DNA from: Halothiobacillus neapolitanus c2
GTDB lineage: Bacteria; Pseudomonadota; Gammaproteobacteria; Halothiobacillales; Halothiobacillaceae
Assembly: GCF_000024765.1 (NCBI RefSeq)
Contig: NC_013422.1
Coordinates: 1,879,501 to 1,943,500, forward strand
Direction of reading: 5' to 3'
DNA length: 64,000 bases
The number at the start of each line of letters is the position of its first letter. The first letter of the stretch is position 1. The notes under the pieces were generated by a model. The model made no database searches, was not told the origin of the DNA, and worked only from the letters and a program-made list of their open reading frames with translations. Made by a program: the position numbers and the translations under genes. Of this stretch, positions 38,593-48,173 are shown in pieces.

Positions 38593-40292
38593 GGTGGATC
38601 GCTCTCGGAAATCGATTCTTGTTGTGACCGAACCTGAGGTTGTTCATTCGCTGCGGCCCGATCAGCGTCCAAGGCTTCGCGTCGCGCTTTGGCCCGCGCC
38701 CGTGCGGCTTCGACAGCGGCATCCTTACTGGCGGGTGCCTCGGCGCCGTGCGGGGCGGGCTTGTGCGTACCAAACGCATCCGAGGCAGTTGGCGCTGCGC
38801 TGGCATCGTCGGTAGCGGCTGCGGTTTTGGCTGCTAACGCCTGACGTTTCTTGTTCAGAGCGGCTTCACGCTCCGCCTTGATTCGTTCCAGTCGCTCGTT
38901 GCGGAACTCGAAACGCTCACGCGCCTGACTCGCCTTGGATTTCTCCCGCTCCCGCGCCCAGACTTCGGTTTTCGCATAGCGATAATAATCGACCAGCGGC
39001 AGGTGAGATGGGCAAACCGCACTGCACACGCCACATTCGATGCAATCAAAGAGATGGTATTCAACCACGCGATCAAACTGCTTGGCGCGGGCGTACCAAT
39101 ATAACTGCTGCGGCAACAAGTCGGCGGGACAGGCTTCAGCGCAGAGACTGCAACGGATGCAAGGCTGCGGCGCGGGTTCGGCGGGTCGATCTTGTGGCCG
39201 CAAGGCCAACAAACAGTTGGTGGCCTTGACCACGGGCACCTCATCTCCATGCAATGCAAAGCCCATCATCGGGCCTCCCATGATCAGCCGGTCGACCTCG
39301 GATCGATAACCGCCCGCTTCGGCCACCACATCACTCATCAGCGTGCCGATGCGTACTTGCAGGTTTTCGGGCTGCGCTATGCCCTCTCCTGTGACCGTCA
39401 CGATGCGATCGAGCATCGGCTCACCCAGCGTGACGGCACGATGAATCCCAACCACGGTCGCAACGTTCAAACAAAGCAAGCCGTATTCGATGGCCCGATG
39501 GCCGCGCGGCACTTCGATATTGGTCAACACCTTGATAAGTTGCTTTTCGCCGCCCGCTGGGTAACGCGTGGGCACTGAATACACCTCAAATCGCGGATCA
39601 GAGCGGCTGGCCGACTGCAAAGCAGCCAAGGCTTCGGGTTTGTTATCTTCGATACCGATCAGGCAGCGTTCCGCGCCGATCATGTGCATGGCAATGGCGG
39701 CACCACGCAAAATTTCAGCGGGTTGCTCGCGCATGAGCCGATCATCGCAGGTGATGTACGGCTCGCACTCCGCCCCGTTCAGGATCAGGGTACGCACCGC
39801 TGCTTGTCCTGTTGCCATTTTTGAGGCGGTCGGAAAGACCGCACCGCCCAGTCCGACGATACCCGCCTCACGCAGTCGCCCACGCAATTGAGCGGGCGAG
39901 ATATCCTGATAATCGACCCAAGGCGTCATGCGCTCGGCCCAGATATCGTCACCATCGGCCTCCAAGATGATGGAGGGTGCGGATAATCCACCAGGGTGCG
40001 CGATGGGCTGCGGGGAAATATCCACGATGGTTCCGGATGTCGGCGCGTGAACAGACGCCGATACGAAGTCGGTAGCCTGAGCCAGCACCTGTCCCTTCCC
40101 GACACGATCCCCGACCTTAACCACCGCCCGCGCCGCTGCGCCGATGTGCATATGCAAAGGCAGCACATAACGCGACTGCAAAAGCATGACCCTGATGGGG
40201 CGATCACGGGTCAGCGCCTTGTTCTCAGGCGGATGAATGCCGCCATGGAAGGTAAACGGCGCGGGAACCGGACGCTGTCCCATCTCAGACAT
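38589..40292 (-). CDS. rnfC: RnfC, NADH-binding iron-sulfur subunit of the Rnf complex
   Basis: RnfC is the peripheral cytoplasmic subunit that binds NAD(H) and FMN. The 567-residue protein has an N-terminal barrel-sandwich segment ([14 protein letters not shown]), a complex-I 51-kDa-like domain with [13 protein letters not shown] and [17 protein letters not shown], and two [4Fe-4S] ferredoxin motifs, [12 protein letters not shown] and [12 protein letters not shown] (about residues 374-425). The C-terminal extension (about 450-567) is an Ala/Arg/Lys/Glu-rich helical tail, as in many gammaproteobacterial RnfC proteins. It overlaps rnfB by eight bases. Confidence 0.95.
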   Translation of the reverse strand: MSEMGQRPVPAPFTFHGGIHPPENKALTRDRPIRVMLLQSRYVLPLHMHIGAAARAVVKVGDRVGKGQVLAQATDFVSASVHAPTSGTIVDISPQPIAHPGGLSAPSIILEADGDDIWAERMTPWVDYQDISPAQLRGRLREAGIVGLGGAVFPTASKMATGQAAVRTLILNGAECEPYITCDDRLMREQPAEILRGAAIAMHMIGAERCLIGIEDNKPEALAALQSASRSDPRFEVYSVPTRYPAGGEKQLIKVLTNIEVPRGHRAIEYGLLCLNVATVVGIHRAVTLGEPMLDRIVTVTGEGIAQPENLQVRIGTLMSDVVAEAGGYRSEVDRLIMGGPMMGFALHGDEVPVVKATNCLLALRPQDRPAEPAPQPCIRCSLCAEACPADLLPQQLYWYARAKQFDRVVEYHLFDCIECGVCSAVCPSHLPLVDYYRYAKTEVWAREREKSKASQARERFEFRNERLERIKAEREAALNKKRQALAAKTAAATDDASAAPTASDAFGTHKPAPHGAEAPASKDAAVEAARARAKARREALDADRAAANEQPQVRSQQESISESDPP

Positions 40293-40863
40293 GCGCGTAT
40301 TCCGCCGATTTGGTGGGCTGGGTGATCAATGGTTTTGGCTCGGGGAAGCGAAAGCCAGCCAAACCAGCATCCAGCGGCACCATGTCGATACAATCGACCG
40401 GACACGGTGCGACACACAATTCACAACCCGTGCACTCGGCGGCAATAACCGTGTGCATTTGCTTGGCCGCGCCCAAAATCGCATCAACAGGGCAGGCCTG
40501 AATGCATTTGGTGCAACCAATACAGACCGACTCGTCAATCACCGCAAGGAGCGGGACGGCTTTGGCTTCGCCATTTTCGGCATTGAGCGGCTTGGGCTCC
40601 ACACCCAACAGATCGGCCAGATTTTTGATGGTCGTCTCGCCACCGGGCGGACATTGATTAATATCCGCCTCCCCTTTGGCAATGGCCTCGGCGTAGGGCT
40701 TGCAGCCGGTAAATCCGCATTGGCCGCACTGGGTTTGCGGCAAAATGGCATCGATTTTCTCCGCCAGCGGGTTGCCTTCCACATGAAACCACTGGGCTGC
40801 CACGCCCAGCACAATACCGAAGGCCAATGCTAAGCCCGCGGCCACAAGGATGGCCGTCAACAT
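40285..40863 (-). CDS. rnfB: RnfB, ferredoxin-interacting iron-sulfur subunit of the Rnf complex
   Basis: RnfB accepts electrons from ferredoxin. The 192-residue protein has an N-terminal membrane helix (about 3-25), a 4Fe-4S domain with CGQCGFTGC (about residues 47-55), and two 4Fe-4S ferredoxin motifs, [12 protein letters not shown] and [12 protein letters not shown], in the C-terminal half. It begins at the last base of the rnfA stop. Confidence 0.95.
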   Translation of the reverse strand: MLTAILVAAGLALAFGIVLGVAAQWFHVEGNPLAEKIDAILPQTQCGQCGFTGCKPYAEAIAKGEADINQCPPGGETTIKNLADLLGVEPKPLNAENGEAKAVPLLAVIDESVCIGCTKCIQACPVDAILGAAKQMHTVIAAECTGCELCVAPCPVDCIDMVPLDAGLAGFRFPEPKPLITQPTKSAEYAHV

Positions 40864-41444
40864 CAGACTTTCACCATGCCGGCAAAGCCCATGAACCCCA
40901 ATGCCATTAAACCGGCGGTGATCAAGGCGATCGGTACACCTTCAAACGCCATGGGCACATCGGCCACATTGATGCGCTCACGCAGGGCCGAGAACAGAAT
41001 CAATACCATGGAAAAACCAATCGAGGCGCCAAAGCCATACAGCGCCGATTCCACAAAATTATGCGCCTGCTGCACGTTGAGCAACGCCACGCCGAGCACA
41101 GCGCAGTTGGTGGTAATCAGGGGCAGATAGATTCCGAGCACGTTATGCAGCAATGGGCTGGTTTTACGCACCACCATCTCGGTGAAATTCACCACCACCG
41201 CGATCACCACGATGAACATGATCGTACGCAGATAGGTGAGCCCCAAGGGTTCCAGAATGAAAGTTTCGGTAAGGTAACTGGCAATCGCCGAGAGCGTCAG
41301 CACAAACGTGGTAGCAAGCGACATGCCGATGGCGGTTTCGATTTTCTTGGATACGCCAAAAAACGGGCACAGCCCCAAAAACTTGACCAATACGAAATTA
41401 TTAACCAACACGGTGCTGACAAGAATCAAAACGTATTCAGTCAT
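40863..41444 (-). CDS. rnfA: RnfA, electron transport complex membrane subunit A
   Basis: A 193-residue integral membrane subunit related to NqrE, with six predicted helices. It starts [20 protein letters not shown] and contains the conserved [14 protein letters not shown] motif, whose cysteine (about 25) helps bind the membrane iron-sulfur centre, and [13 protein letters not shown] in the second half. ATG 41444 is preceded by GGAGG; the upstream part of the open frame is leader sequence. First gene of the operon. Confidence 0.95.
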   Translation of the reverse strand: MTEYVLILVSTVLVNNFVLVKFLGLCPFFGVSKKIETAIGMSLATTFVLTLSAIASYLTETFILEPLGLTYLRTIMFIVVIAVVVNFTEMVVRKTSPLLHNVLGIYLPLITTNCAVLGVALLNVQQAHNFVESALYGFGASIGFSMVLILFSALRERINVADVPMAFEGVPIALITAGLMALGFMGFAGMVKV

Positions 41445-41481
41445 GTTGCCTCCACCTGTGGGGTTATCAATAGAACCGAAC

Positions 41482-41487
41482 ATTATA
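41482..41487 (-). promoter_or_regulatory. Candidate -10 element of the rnf operon
   Basis: A consensus TATAAT on the minus strand, 38 bases before the rnfA ATG, in the 174-base gap after the Hyf-like module. The -35 region (TCGAAT at 17 bases) is poor, so an activator may be needed. Confidence 0.4.
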
Positions 41488-41618
41488 GTGGAGTTGCCGC
41501 TCAGATTCGAGCCGCCCCATTCTAACAAGCCGTTCCAACAAGCCATTCTAATATGGGAAGAACAACACCCTGAATTCAAACTTGGGATTTGAAACCGCTG
41601 GCACCCGATTTACCCGCA

Positions 41619-43631
41619 TCATTTAGGCGTCCAGAACAATGCAAAGGCAAAAATAAGCAGCAGCAGAATGCCGATATAAGCGAGATAAGCGTTCATCAAT
41701 CCGTTTTGTAAAAACAAAATACGCCGTGTCAGGGCCTGAACGAGCCGAACGGCCGGTTGAAACAGCCAGGGCCCAAAAAAAGGCGCTTGGGCATAATCGA
41801 ATTCCAGTGTCTTGAGAAAATAAGGTTTGCTATCCGCGTCAAAACGCCGATTGATCGCATTGGTTGGGCGATAAACGAAGCGGTAAAACACCCGCATGGC
41901 ATTGGAAAACGCCAGCGCTGTGGTGGCCCCCGAATGCGATTGGACCGGTTCGCCACCACACCAGATCGGGGCGCGCCGAACCTTGATGCGCGGGCGCAAC
42001 CAGATCAGCGCGAGCGGGATCAAGGCCAAAAGCGGCATCACGATCATCAGCTTCAGCGGCGAGATAAACGCAAAATCCGCCGATAACGGCACCAGCAGCC
42101 AACCGCGTACCATCAGTGAGGCGGCATCGGCTGGCGGCTCAAAAGTTTGCCAGATCGCGTAGTTGAGTTGCGGCAACCAAAACACCAAGCTGATCGCCAA
42201 GGCGGGCACGGCCAAGCCTGTCACCAGCAGAGCGATGCGGGCACCCAACGAGAGTGTGAGTTGCGCCGCATCGCCACTGCGCGCATCGGCTTTGCTCAAC
42301 AACCCCACGCCCAGCACTTTAACCATCGTCGCTAGGGCAATGGCCGCTGTCAGCGCCATGCCCGCGCCTGCCAGCGCAAGCGCAATGCGGGGGCCGTCGC
42401 CATGCAGGGTGAAATCATGAAACAGGCTCTGGAACAAATACCATTCGCTGACAAAACCCGCTGTCGGTGGCAAGGCGGCCAGACTCATCCCAGCAAAAAC
42501 CACCCCGATGCCCAGCGTGAAAGGCGCGCGCCGCAAAACGCCACTTTGCCGAATGTGATAGCTGCCGGTGGCACGGGCCACCGCATCTGCGGCGAAAAAC
42601 AAGCTGCCTTTGGCCAGACTGTGCCCCATCAAATGCAAGAGCCCAACCAACCAGGCCAATTCGGCCAATTCGGCTTGGCCACCGGCACGAAAAATCAACG
42701 CGGCGCCCAGTGCCGTGACCGCTACGGCGGCGTTCTCGGCCGATGAAAACGCCAGCAAGCGTCGCCAATCGTTTTGTTGAAACGCATACAAAATGGCAAA
42801 AATAGCCGTAAAGGCGCCGAGCAACAGCACAACGATGCCGAACGAACCCAGCCAAGGCGGTGTGCCCAGCCAATCGAGCAGCGCCCGCCCGAGCGCAAAG
42901 TAAGCCATGTTCAAAATCGCGCCCGACATAATCGCGCCCGTCGCCCCACTGCCCTGCCCGTAGGCGTTGGGATACCACTCGTAAAAGGGCAGTAAACCTA
43001 ACTTGGCACCAAAGCCAATCAGCCAGAGCACGGCAACCCCAAATCCCAACCCGGTGCCCAAACCTTGCCATTGCGCCGCGTAGCTTGAAAACTCAAGCTG
43101 CTTGCCGAGCAGAATAACGGCCAGCAACAAAGCGACCGAACCGACTTCAAGCAAGGCCAACATAAACAAGTTGTCGTTACCGGATGACTCGGTTTGGCGC
43201 TCGGCCAGCAACATAATTGCCCCGCCAAGACTGAGCGCTTCCCAGGCGATGAGCAAGTTCGCGCCATCCTGCACGCCCAAAATGCCCAACGCACCCAGTA
43301 GGGACAACGCCACTCCGGCCACCCAGCCGCGTGGGTGTTGTGTTCGCCCCGTGGCCGTCGCAAAAAAAGCGGGCAGCAGTGCAGGCAACAGCAACCACAA
43401 ACCGGCGGCATCGGGATGAAATTGCCACGGCCAGTCACCGAAGGTGAGCGACACCGATGTTGGTGACTGGCCAATCAAACCCTCAAGCACAGCAAAAATA
43501 GCGACCAAGGTACCCAGCGAGATCGCCCAGCGCGCCACGCGTTTTGCGCCGAACACATCACCCAGCATTGCGGCCAGCCACAATAGCGCGGTTAAGGCAA
43601 AGGCAAAACCCGAGAGGGAATCAGGCGTCAT
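41619..43631 (-). CDS. hyfB: HyfB-like proton-pumping membrane subunit of a complex-I-like module
   Basis: A 670-residue NuoL/Mrp-antiporter-type subunit, close to E. coli HyfB (672) in length, with about sixteen helices. The channel region shows GFGAKLGLLPFYEWYPNAY, containing the conserved lysine, followed by SGAILNMAYF, and later HLMGHSLAKGSLFFAADAV with the second conserved His/Lys pair. The C-terminus ends in a hydrophobic helix. I use ATG 43631 behind GGAGG; it overlaps the end of the iron-sulfur gene. It is unusual in being last in the operon rather than first. Confidence 0.85.
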   Translation of the reverse strand: MTPDSLSGFAFALTALLWLAAMLGDVFGAKRVARWAISLGTLVAIFAVLEGLIGQSPTSVSLTFGDWPWQFHPDAAGLWLLLPALLPAFFATATGRTQHPRGWVAGVALSLLGALGILGVQDGANLLIAWEALSLGGAIMLLAERQTESSGNDNLFMLALLEVGSVALLLAVILLGKQLEFSSYAAQWQGLGTGLGFGVAVLWLIGFGAKLGLLPFYEWYPNAYGQGSGATGAIMSGAILNMAYFALGRALLDWLGTPPWLGSFGIVVLLLGAFTAIFAILYAFQQNDWRRLLAFSSAENAAVAVTALGAALIFRAGGQAELAELAWLVGLLHLMGHSLAKGSLFFAADAVARATGSYHIRQSGVLRRAPFTLGIGVVFAGMSLAALPPTAGFVSEWYLFQSLFHDFTLHGDGPRIALALAGAGMALTAAIALATMVKVLGVGLLSKADARSGDAAQLTLSLGARIALLVTGLAVPALAISLVFWLPQLNYAIWQTFEPPADAASLMVRGWLLVPLSADFAFISPLKLMIVMPLLALIPLALIWLRPRIKVRRAPIWCGGEPVQSHSGATTALAFSNAMRVFYRFVYRPTNAINRRFDADSKPYFLKTLEFDYAQAPFFGPWLFQPAVRLVQALTRRILFLQNGLMNAYLAYIGILLLLIFAFALFWTPK

Positions 43632-44451
43632 GGCGGCCTCCATGAACTTGCTGAGGTCGGCGATCAAGCAAAACCAACAGCGCTTCGATAATTGCCGCTG
43701 GATTCGGCGGGCAACCCGGCAGCCAGATATCTACTGGCAAAATGCCGTCCAGACCCTGATGGCAGGCGTAACCGCCGCCGTTCGTGCCGCCACCCGTCGC
43801 GCAGGTGCCGAGCGCCATTACCCAACGCGGTTCGGGCATGGCTTCAAAGGTGCGCAGCAACGGCTCACGCATCACTTCGGTAACCGGGCCGGTGACGAGC
43901 AACAAGTCGGCAAAACGCGGCGATGGTGTGAAGAAAACCCCCAAACGATGCAGATTGTAAAACGGGTTCAGCAAGGCCGAAATCTCACTCTCGCAGCCAT
44001 TGCAGGAACCGGCATCCACATGACGGATATGCAAACTACGGCCAAAACCGGCCAATGATTTTTGCCATTTTTCTTCGAGTTTTTTATCAGGCGTCGCAGG
44101 CCGAGCCAAGCGCGACAAATCGGCGCGATCACGCACCGCGAACGCCCAATCGTTAGACGGGCTGAATGCACCGCTCGGGCAAGTTTCGGTACACAGTTGA
44201 CAACCGACGCAGCGGGCATAATCCAAATCGATGTGTGGCTCTTGATCCTCGGTAACATTCAAGGTAATCGCCTCAGACGGGCAACTGGTCACGCACTTCG
44301 TGCAGCCTTGGGCGCCTTCGCTGCACTGATCAGCATTTAATTTGGGCAAGCCGAGCACGCCCTCTTGGCCATCCGAACCGGCGGATTCGGGCCAACCGGT
44401 GGTTGCACGGCCTTTTTTCAAACCAAACCAAGTCCACAAGGGCATGGTCAT
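43621..44451 (-). CDS. Ferredoxin-small-subunit fusion (HyfH+HyfI-like) of a complex-I-like module
   Basis: A 276-residue fusion. The N-terminal part (about 35-100) has two [4Fe-4S] ferredoxin motifs: CSEGAQGCTKCVTSCP, whose first spacing is longer than usual, and CVGCQLCTETCP. The C-terminal part (about 135-265) is a NuoB/HyfI-type small subunit with the four ligands of the proximal N2-like cluster: CNGCE, GTCATGG and PGCPPNP. Electrons would pass from ferredoxin through these clusters to the large subunit. In Hyf the two parts are separate genes. ATG 44451 has an AAGGAGG ribosome site. Confidence 0.85.
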   Translation of the reverse strand: MTMPLWTWFGLKKGRATTGWPESAGSDGQEGVLGLPKLNADQCSEGAQGCTKCVTSCPSEAITLNVTEDQEPHIDLDYARCVGCQLCTETCPSGAFSPSNDWAFAVRDRADLSRLARPATPDKKLEEKWQKSLAGFGRSLHIRHVDAGSCNGCESEISALLNPFYNLHRLGVFFTPSPRFADLLLVTGPVTEVMREPLLRTFEAMPEPRWVMALGTCATGGGTNGGGYACHQGLDGILPVDIWLPGCPPNPAAIIEALLVLLDRRPQQVHGGRHDA

Positions 44452-44458
44452 TGCCTCC

Positions 44459-46015
44459 TTAGCGATCCGCCCCAGCCACGCTGAGGCCGAAACTCGCTTC
44501 GTTGATTGCGTAATCCATCATGTTGCTATCGTTCACCGTGAACGGAAACACGCGCCAGTTGGAAAACGAGGGTTCTTTGATTTTCACGCGGGTCAACCGC
44601 TCGGTTTTTGCATCCCAATGCACGGCATAAATCAAACCGCCACGCACGGCTTCGGCCCAGCCCAAACCCATGCCTTCCATGGGCGGATCGATGGTCGATT
44701 CGGTGCGGCAAATCGGGCCGGGTTCGAGTTTGTTCAGCGCTTGGCGGATAAGATGTAAAGATTGACGAATCTCTTGATCGCGGACGCGGGCACGTGCATC
44801 GGCATCGCCTTCGGTCGCGGTGGGCACGGCAAATTGAAGCTCGGGATACAGCGCGTAGCCGTGGTCGCGACGCAAATCGCGGTCGAGATCGCTGGCGCGT
44901 TCGATCGGCCCCGTTGCGCCCTGATCGAAGGCCACCTGACGCGGTAATACGCCGGTGGTGAGCAAGCGGTCAAGATAACTGCGTGTATTGGCGAGGGTAT
45001 CGAGATAGTCCTCAATCTGCGGTTGCAGCGCATTCAGATCAGCGATCAATGCGGTGGCATCAAGATCGCGCCGCAATCCGCCGGGCACGATCACGCCGCG
45101 CAAGAATCGGCTGCCCGTCAAACGTCCATTGATCTGCTTGACCTGCTCTTCTAGCCAGATGCCTTCGGCTTCGGCGACTTTAAGTGTGGTGGTTTTCGCC
45201 AGATGGCCGAAAAATTGCAAATGGTTGTACAGCCGCTCCAATTCGGCTAAAACCACACGCCAAGCTTGCGCCCGCAGCGGTGCCTGCCAGCCTAAAGCCG
45301 CCTCCATCGCCTGCGAGAAGGCCAGCACATGGGCGACCGAATCCACGCCCGAAACGCGCTCGGCCAGCACACAGGCTGCACTGATCGGCACACCTTCAAA
45401 ACGCGCTTCCATCGCGCGGTGTTTGTAGAACAAACGCGGGTGATAATGCAGGATGCCCTCACCGATGTAATGAAAAACGAATTGGGCCGATTCCACCACA
45501 TCCGCCCGGATTGGCCCGAAGGGTAAACGCTGAATATCGTCACCGACCATATTCGCTTCGGCGAATGGCTCCGCCTGACCGCGAATGGGCTCTGCCTTCG
45601 GATCAAAACCCGTTTGCAACGGCGGTTTGGCCGGAATAAACCCTTCGTGCAGGATCAACGGATACGGCTCGGGATGATCCGTGAATGTGATGCCGTATAA
45701 ATCCTGGATTTCGCGCTCATACCAGCCGAGCAAGGGGAGCACATTAGCCAAACTGGGCAATGTTCCCGATGAGGCATCGACCGACCAGATCCCCCAAGGT
45801 TGATTGGCGCCTTGGCTGATGATGTAACGCACCGAAAACTTGCCCTCGGCATCCCGCAGGGCGTAGGCGCATTGTATTCGTCCGTGGGCACTGGGTGTGT
45901 CGCCAAGGTCATCGAGCAGGCTTTGCGCGGCCTCAAGCAATTTATCGGGCCTTAAGGTTTGCGTTTCGAAAAGTAGTTCAATGGGCCGTTCAGTGGACGA
46001 TTCAGGATGCGGCAT
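44459..46015 (-). CDS. HyfG/HycE-like large subunit without [NiFe] ligands
   Basis: A 518-residue protein with the HycE/HyfG plan: an N-terminal NuoC-like domain (about 10-150, with WYEREIQDLYGI) joined to a NuoD/large-hydrogenase domain (about 165-518). In true [NiFe] hydrogenases the N-terminal motif is ERVCGICG; here it is ERVSGVDS (about residues 219-226), with Ser and Asp in place of the cysteines. The C-terminal DPCxxC motif is also absent, the end reading EASFGLSVAGADR. No active-site nickel can be bound. This fits the energy-converting-hydrogenase-related (Ehr) group rather than a hydrogenase; the physiological acceptor is unknown. ATG 46015 has a GGGAGGG ribosome site. Confidence 0.85.
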   Translation of the reverse strand: MPHPESSTERPIELLFETQTLRPDKLLEAAQSLLDDLGDTPSAHGRIQCAYALRDAEGKFSVRYIISQGANQPWGIWSVDASSGTLPSLANVLPLLGWYEREIQDLYGITFTDHPEPYPLILHEGFIPAKPPLQTGFDPKAEPIRGQAEPFAEANMVGDDIQRLPFGPIRADVVESAQFVFHYIGEGILHYHPRLFYKHRAMEARFEGVPISAACVLAERVSGVDSVAHVLAFSQAMEAALGWQAPLRAQAWRVVLAELERLYNHLQFFGHLAKTTTLKVAEAEGIWLEEQVKQINGRLTGSRFLRGVIVPGGLRRDLDATALIADLNALQPQIEDYLDTLANTRSYLDRLLTTGVLPRQVAFDQGATGPIERASDLDRDLRRDHGYALYPELQFAVPTATEGDADARARVRDQEIRQSLHLIRQALNKLEPGPICRTESTIDPPMEGMGLGWAEAVRGGLIYAVHWDAKTERLTRVKIKEPSFSNWRVFPFTVNDSNMMDYAINEASFGLSVAGADR

Positions 46016-47480
46016 GAAGCGGCCCTCCCAAGTGCTGCGCGATGGCATCCAAATGCTGCCAAATCATGGGCAACCACCATAAGCCCAAGGCCAAGACGCC
46101 CAGCAAGGCCACGGCCATGGGCGCGACATGCCATGCACTCAACTGCAGGTGCGGGCGGTGCTCGGGTGGGCGATCAGCAAAATACATCGCGCGAAAATGA
46201 TTCAGAAAGCCGATGAAAATCACGATCAGCAGCACGGCCATTACCCATACCGCCCAAGCATTTTGCCCGGCCATGCCGCCACGCAGTACGCTCAGTTCCG
46301 ATAAAAACAGGCCAAACGGCGGCGCGCCGGTAATCGCCACCGCACCGGCCAGCCACAGCGCACCGCTTTTCGGGTAATAATCGAGTACGCGCCGCACGGC
46401 ATCGATGCGCTTGCTGCCGTAGGCATGCATCATGTTGCCCGCGCCGAAAAACACCAACGACTTGGCCAGCGAGTGATTGAGCATGTGATACAACGCGCCG
46501 ATGATGCCGAGCGGGCCGCCGAAGCCAAAGCCCAAGGCAATCACGGCCATGTGCTCGACGCTCGAATAGGCGGCCAGCCGCTTGATGATGGTTTGCCGCG
46601 TGATGAACAAGGCGGCCACCAACAAGGAAACGGCACCGAACACGACCAGCGCGGTATGCGCGGTTTCGGCCACATCAGTGCCCACCAGGGCATGAAGATA
46701 ACGCACGATGCCCAGCATGGCGCAGTTGAGCAACGCCCCCGAAAGCATAGCCGACACGGGCGCGGGGCCTTCGCTATGCGCATCGGGCAGCCAGGTGTGC
46801 ATGGGCGCCAACCCCACCTTGGTGCCATAACCCACCAGCACCAGCAAAAAAGACAACATCAGCAGCACGCTGTCGGTTTTGGGCGTGATGGCGGCAAAAT
46901 TAGCCCAGGTCATCGCGTACACGGGGCCGAGCACGAACGTACCGCCCCAATAAAACAACACGGTGCCGAGCAAAGCCAGCCCCAAGCCTGCCGAGACGAT
47001 CACGATATATTTCCAGGCCGCCTCGATGCTCTGCGGCGCACGCTGAAAACCCACCAAAAAGGCACTGACAATCGTGGTCAGATCAATCGCAATCCAATAC
47101 AAACCGGGATTGTTTTGCACCGGCGCGAGAAACATCGTCAAGGCAAAGGCAGCAAACAGGCTGTAGAACCGATGCAGTCGTTTGGCCTCATCGTGCATCC
47201 AGCGCATATACCCGATGGCGTACACCGAAGCGAGCAGGTAGACGATGGCCAGGCAAAACAGCACCCACACGCCAAAGCCATCGAGCAGCAGATAATTATT
47301 TACCGAGGTAACCCCTTTGACGGGCGTGGCCCACAGCAGATAAATCACCAGCAAGAAGCTGATCACGGCAGCGGCTAAATTGACGCGTTCTGCCCAGCGC
47401 GCGCTGGGCACCAGCCAACAGAAAATCACCGCAAAACCGACGACAGCCCAAATTGCAAACAAGGCATTAAAAATCATCAT
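46002..47480 (-). CDS. hyfF: HyfF-like proton-pumping membrane subunit
   Basis: A 492-residue NuoN/NuoL/Mrp-type subunit with about fourteen helices. The antiporter signature GYGTKVGLAPMHTWLPDAHSE is intact, followed by SAMLSGALLNCAML, and a second motif HMLNHSLAKSLVFFGAGN has the conserved His and Lys. E. coli HyfF is 526 residues. The start overlaps the hyfE-like stop (TGATG) and the stop overlaps the large-subunit start, so expression is tightly coupled. Confidence 0.87.
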   Translation of the reverse strand: MMIFNALFAIWAVVGFAVIFCWLVPSARWAERVNLAAAVISFLLVIYLLWATPVKGVTSVNNYLLLDGFGVWVLFCLAIVYLLASVYAIGYMRWMHDEAKRLHRFYSLFAAFALTMFLAPVQNNPGLYWIAIDLTTIVSAFLVGFQRAPQSIEAAWKYIVIVSAGLGLALLGTVLFYWGGTFVLGPVYAMTWANFAAITPKTDSVLLMLSFLLVLVGYGTKVGLAPMHTWLPDAHSEGPAPVSAMLSGALLNCAMLGIVRYLHALVGTDVAETAHTALVVFGAVSLLVAALFITRQTIIKRLAAYSSVEHMAVIALGFGFGGPLGIIGALYHMLNHSLAKSLVFFGAGNMMHAYGSKRIDAVRRVLDYYPKSGALWLAGAVAITGAPPFGLFLSELSVLRGGMAGQNAWAVWVMAVLLIVIFIGFLNHFRAMYFADRPPEHRPHLQLSAWHVAPMAVALLGVLALGLWWLPMIWQHLDAIAQHLGGPLHAAS

Positions 47481-48160
47481 CAACCCACCAAGCGCGTGAG
47501 ATCGCGGCTGCTGGTCGTGCCGATTTCACGGTGCAGATAACGAATCAGCAAGCCGAAGGTGGAAACGATGATCAACAAGTCAAACAGGATCACCATTTCC
47601 AGCAAAAGCGGCATCCCCGGCACCAGAATCTGCGAGCCAAGGAAAATTCCGTTTTCGATCACCAGTAAACCGAGGATGGAACTGACCGCCTCCGTGCGTA
47701 ACACCAGCATCAAAAACCCGATCAGCTTCATGCCGAACATAGTGGTGAGCGCCAGCACGGCAATGCTGTTCACCAAATCCAGCCGCAGGCCGATCTTGTG
47801 CGCCAAGGCGTAGGAAAACACCACCAAAAGCCCACCGACAAGCAAGCTGCTTGAAGGCTGCAGCAAGGGCGTGAATTCCCGATTGAGTTTCAAATCCCGA
47901 ATAATGCGCAGTAGTAAAATAGGCAAAACCGTGCCACGCAACAGGGCAGTCAAGGCGGCGATAATGAACAATTCTGGATAATGCCCGTAAAACCCGATGG
48001 CCGCCGACAACGCCGCGATCACCCAGGATTCGGCAGCGAACGCATACACATGATTACGAATCCAGTGCGAGCCCAACATCACAAATGCCAGAATCAAGGC
48101 GACAATAACCAGAAAACTGAAAATCGAACTGGCCAGCGGGTCTAAATGAAAAATCAGCAT
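47480..48160 (-). CDS. hyfE: HyfE-like membrane subunit
   Basis: A 226-residue membrane protein with about seven helices, matching HyfE (216 residues) and resembling NuoK in its second half. It contains LGLLVIENGIFLGSQIL, with a membrane Glu conserved in NuoK/HyfE proteins, and a C-terminal basic tail. ATG 48160 is preceded by GAGGAG and lies 13 bases after the hyfC-like stop. Confidence 0.85.
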   Translation of the reverse strand: MLIFHLDPLASSIFSFLVIVALILAFVMLGSHWIRNHVYAFAAESWVIAALSAAIGFYGHYPELFIIAALTALLRGTVLPILLLRIIRDLKLNREFTPLLQPSSSLLVGGLLVVFSYALAHKIGLRLDLVNSIAVLALTTMFGMKLIGFLMLVLRTEAVSSILGLLVIENGIFLGSQILVPGMPLLLEMVILFDLLIIVSTFGLLIRYLHREIGTTSSRDLTRLVG

Positions 48161-48173
48161 CGCAATCCGCTCC

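Noticed and set aside
44459-46015. A functional [NiFe] hydrogenase
   Set aside because: All four ligand cysteines are missing and no maturation genes are near.
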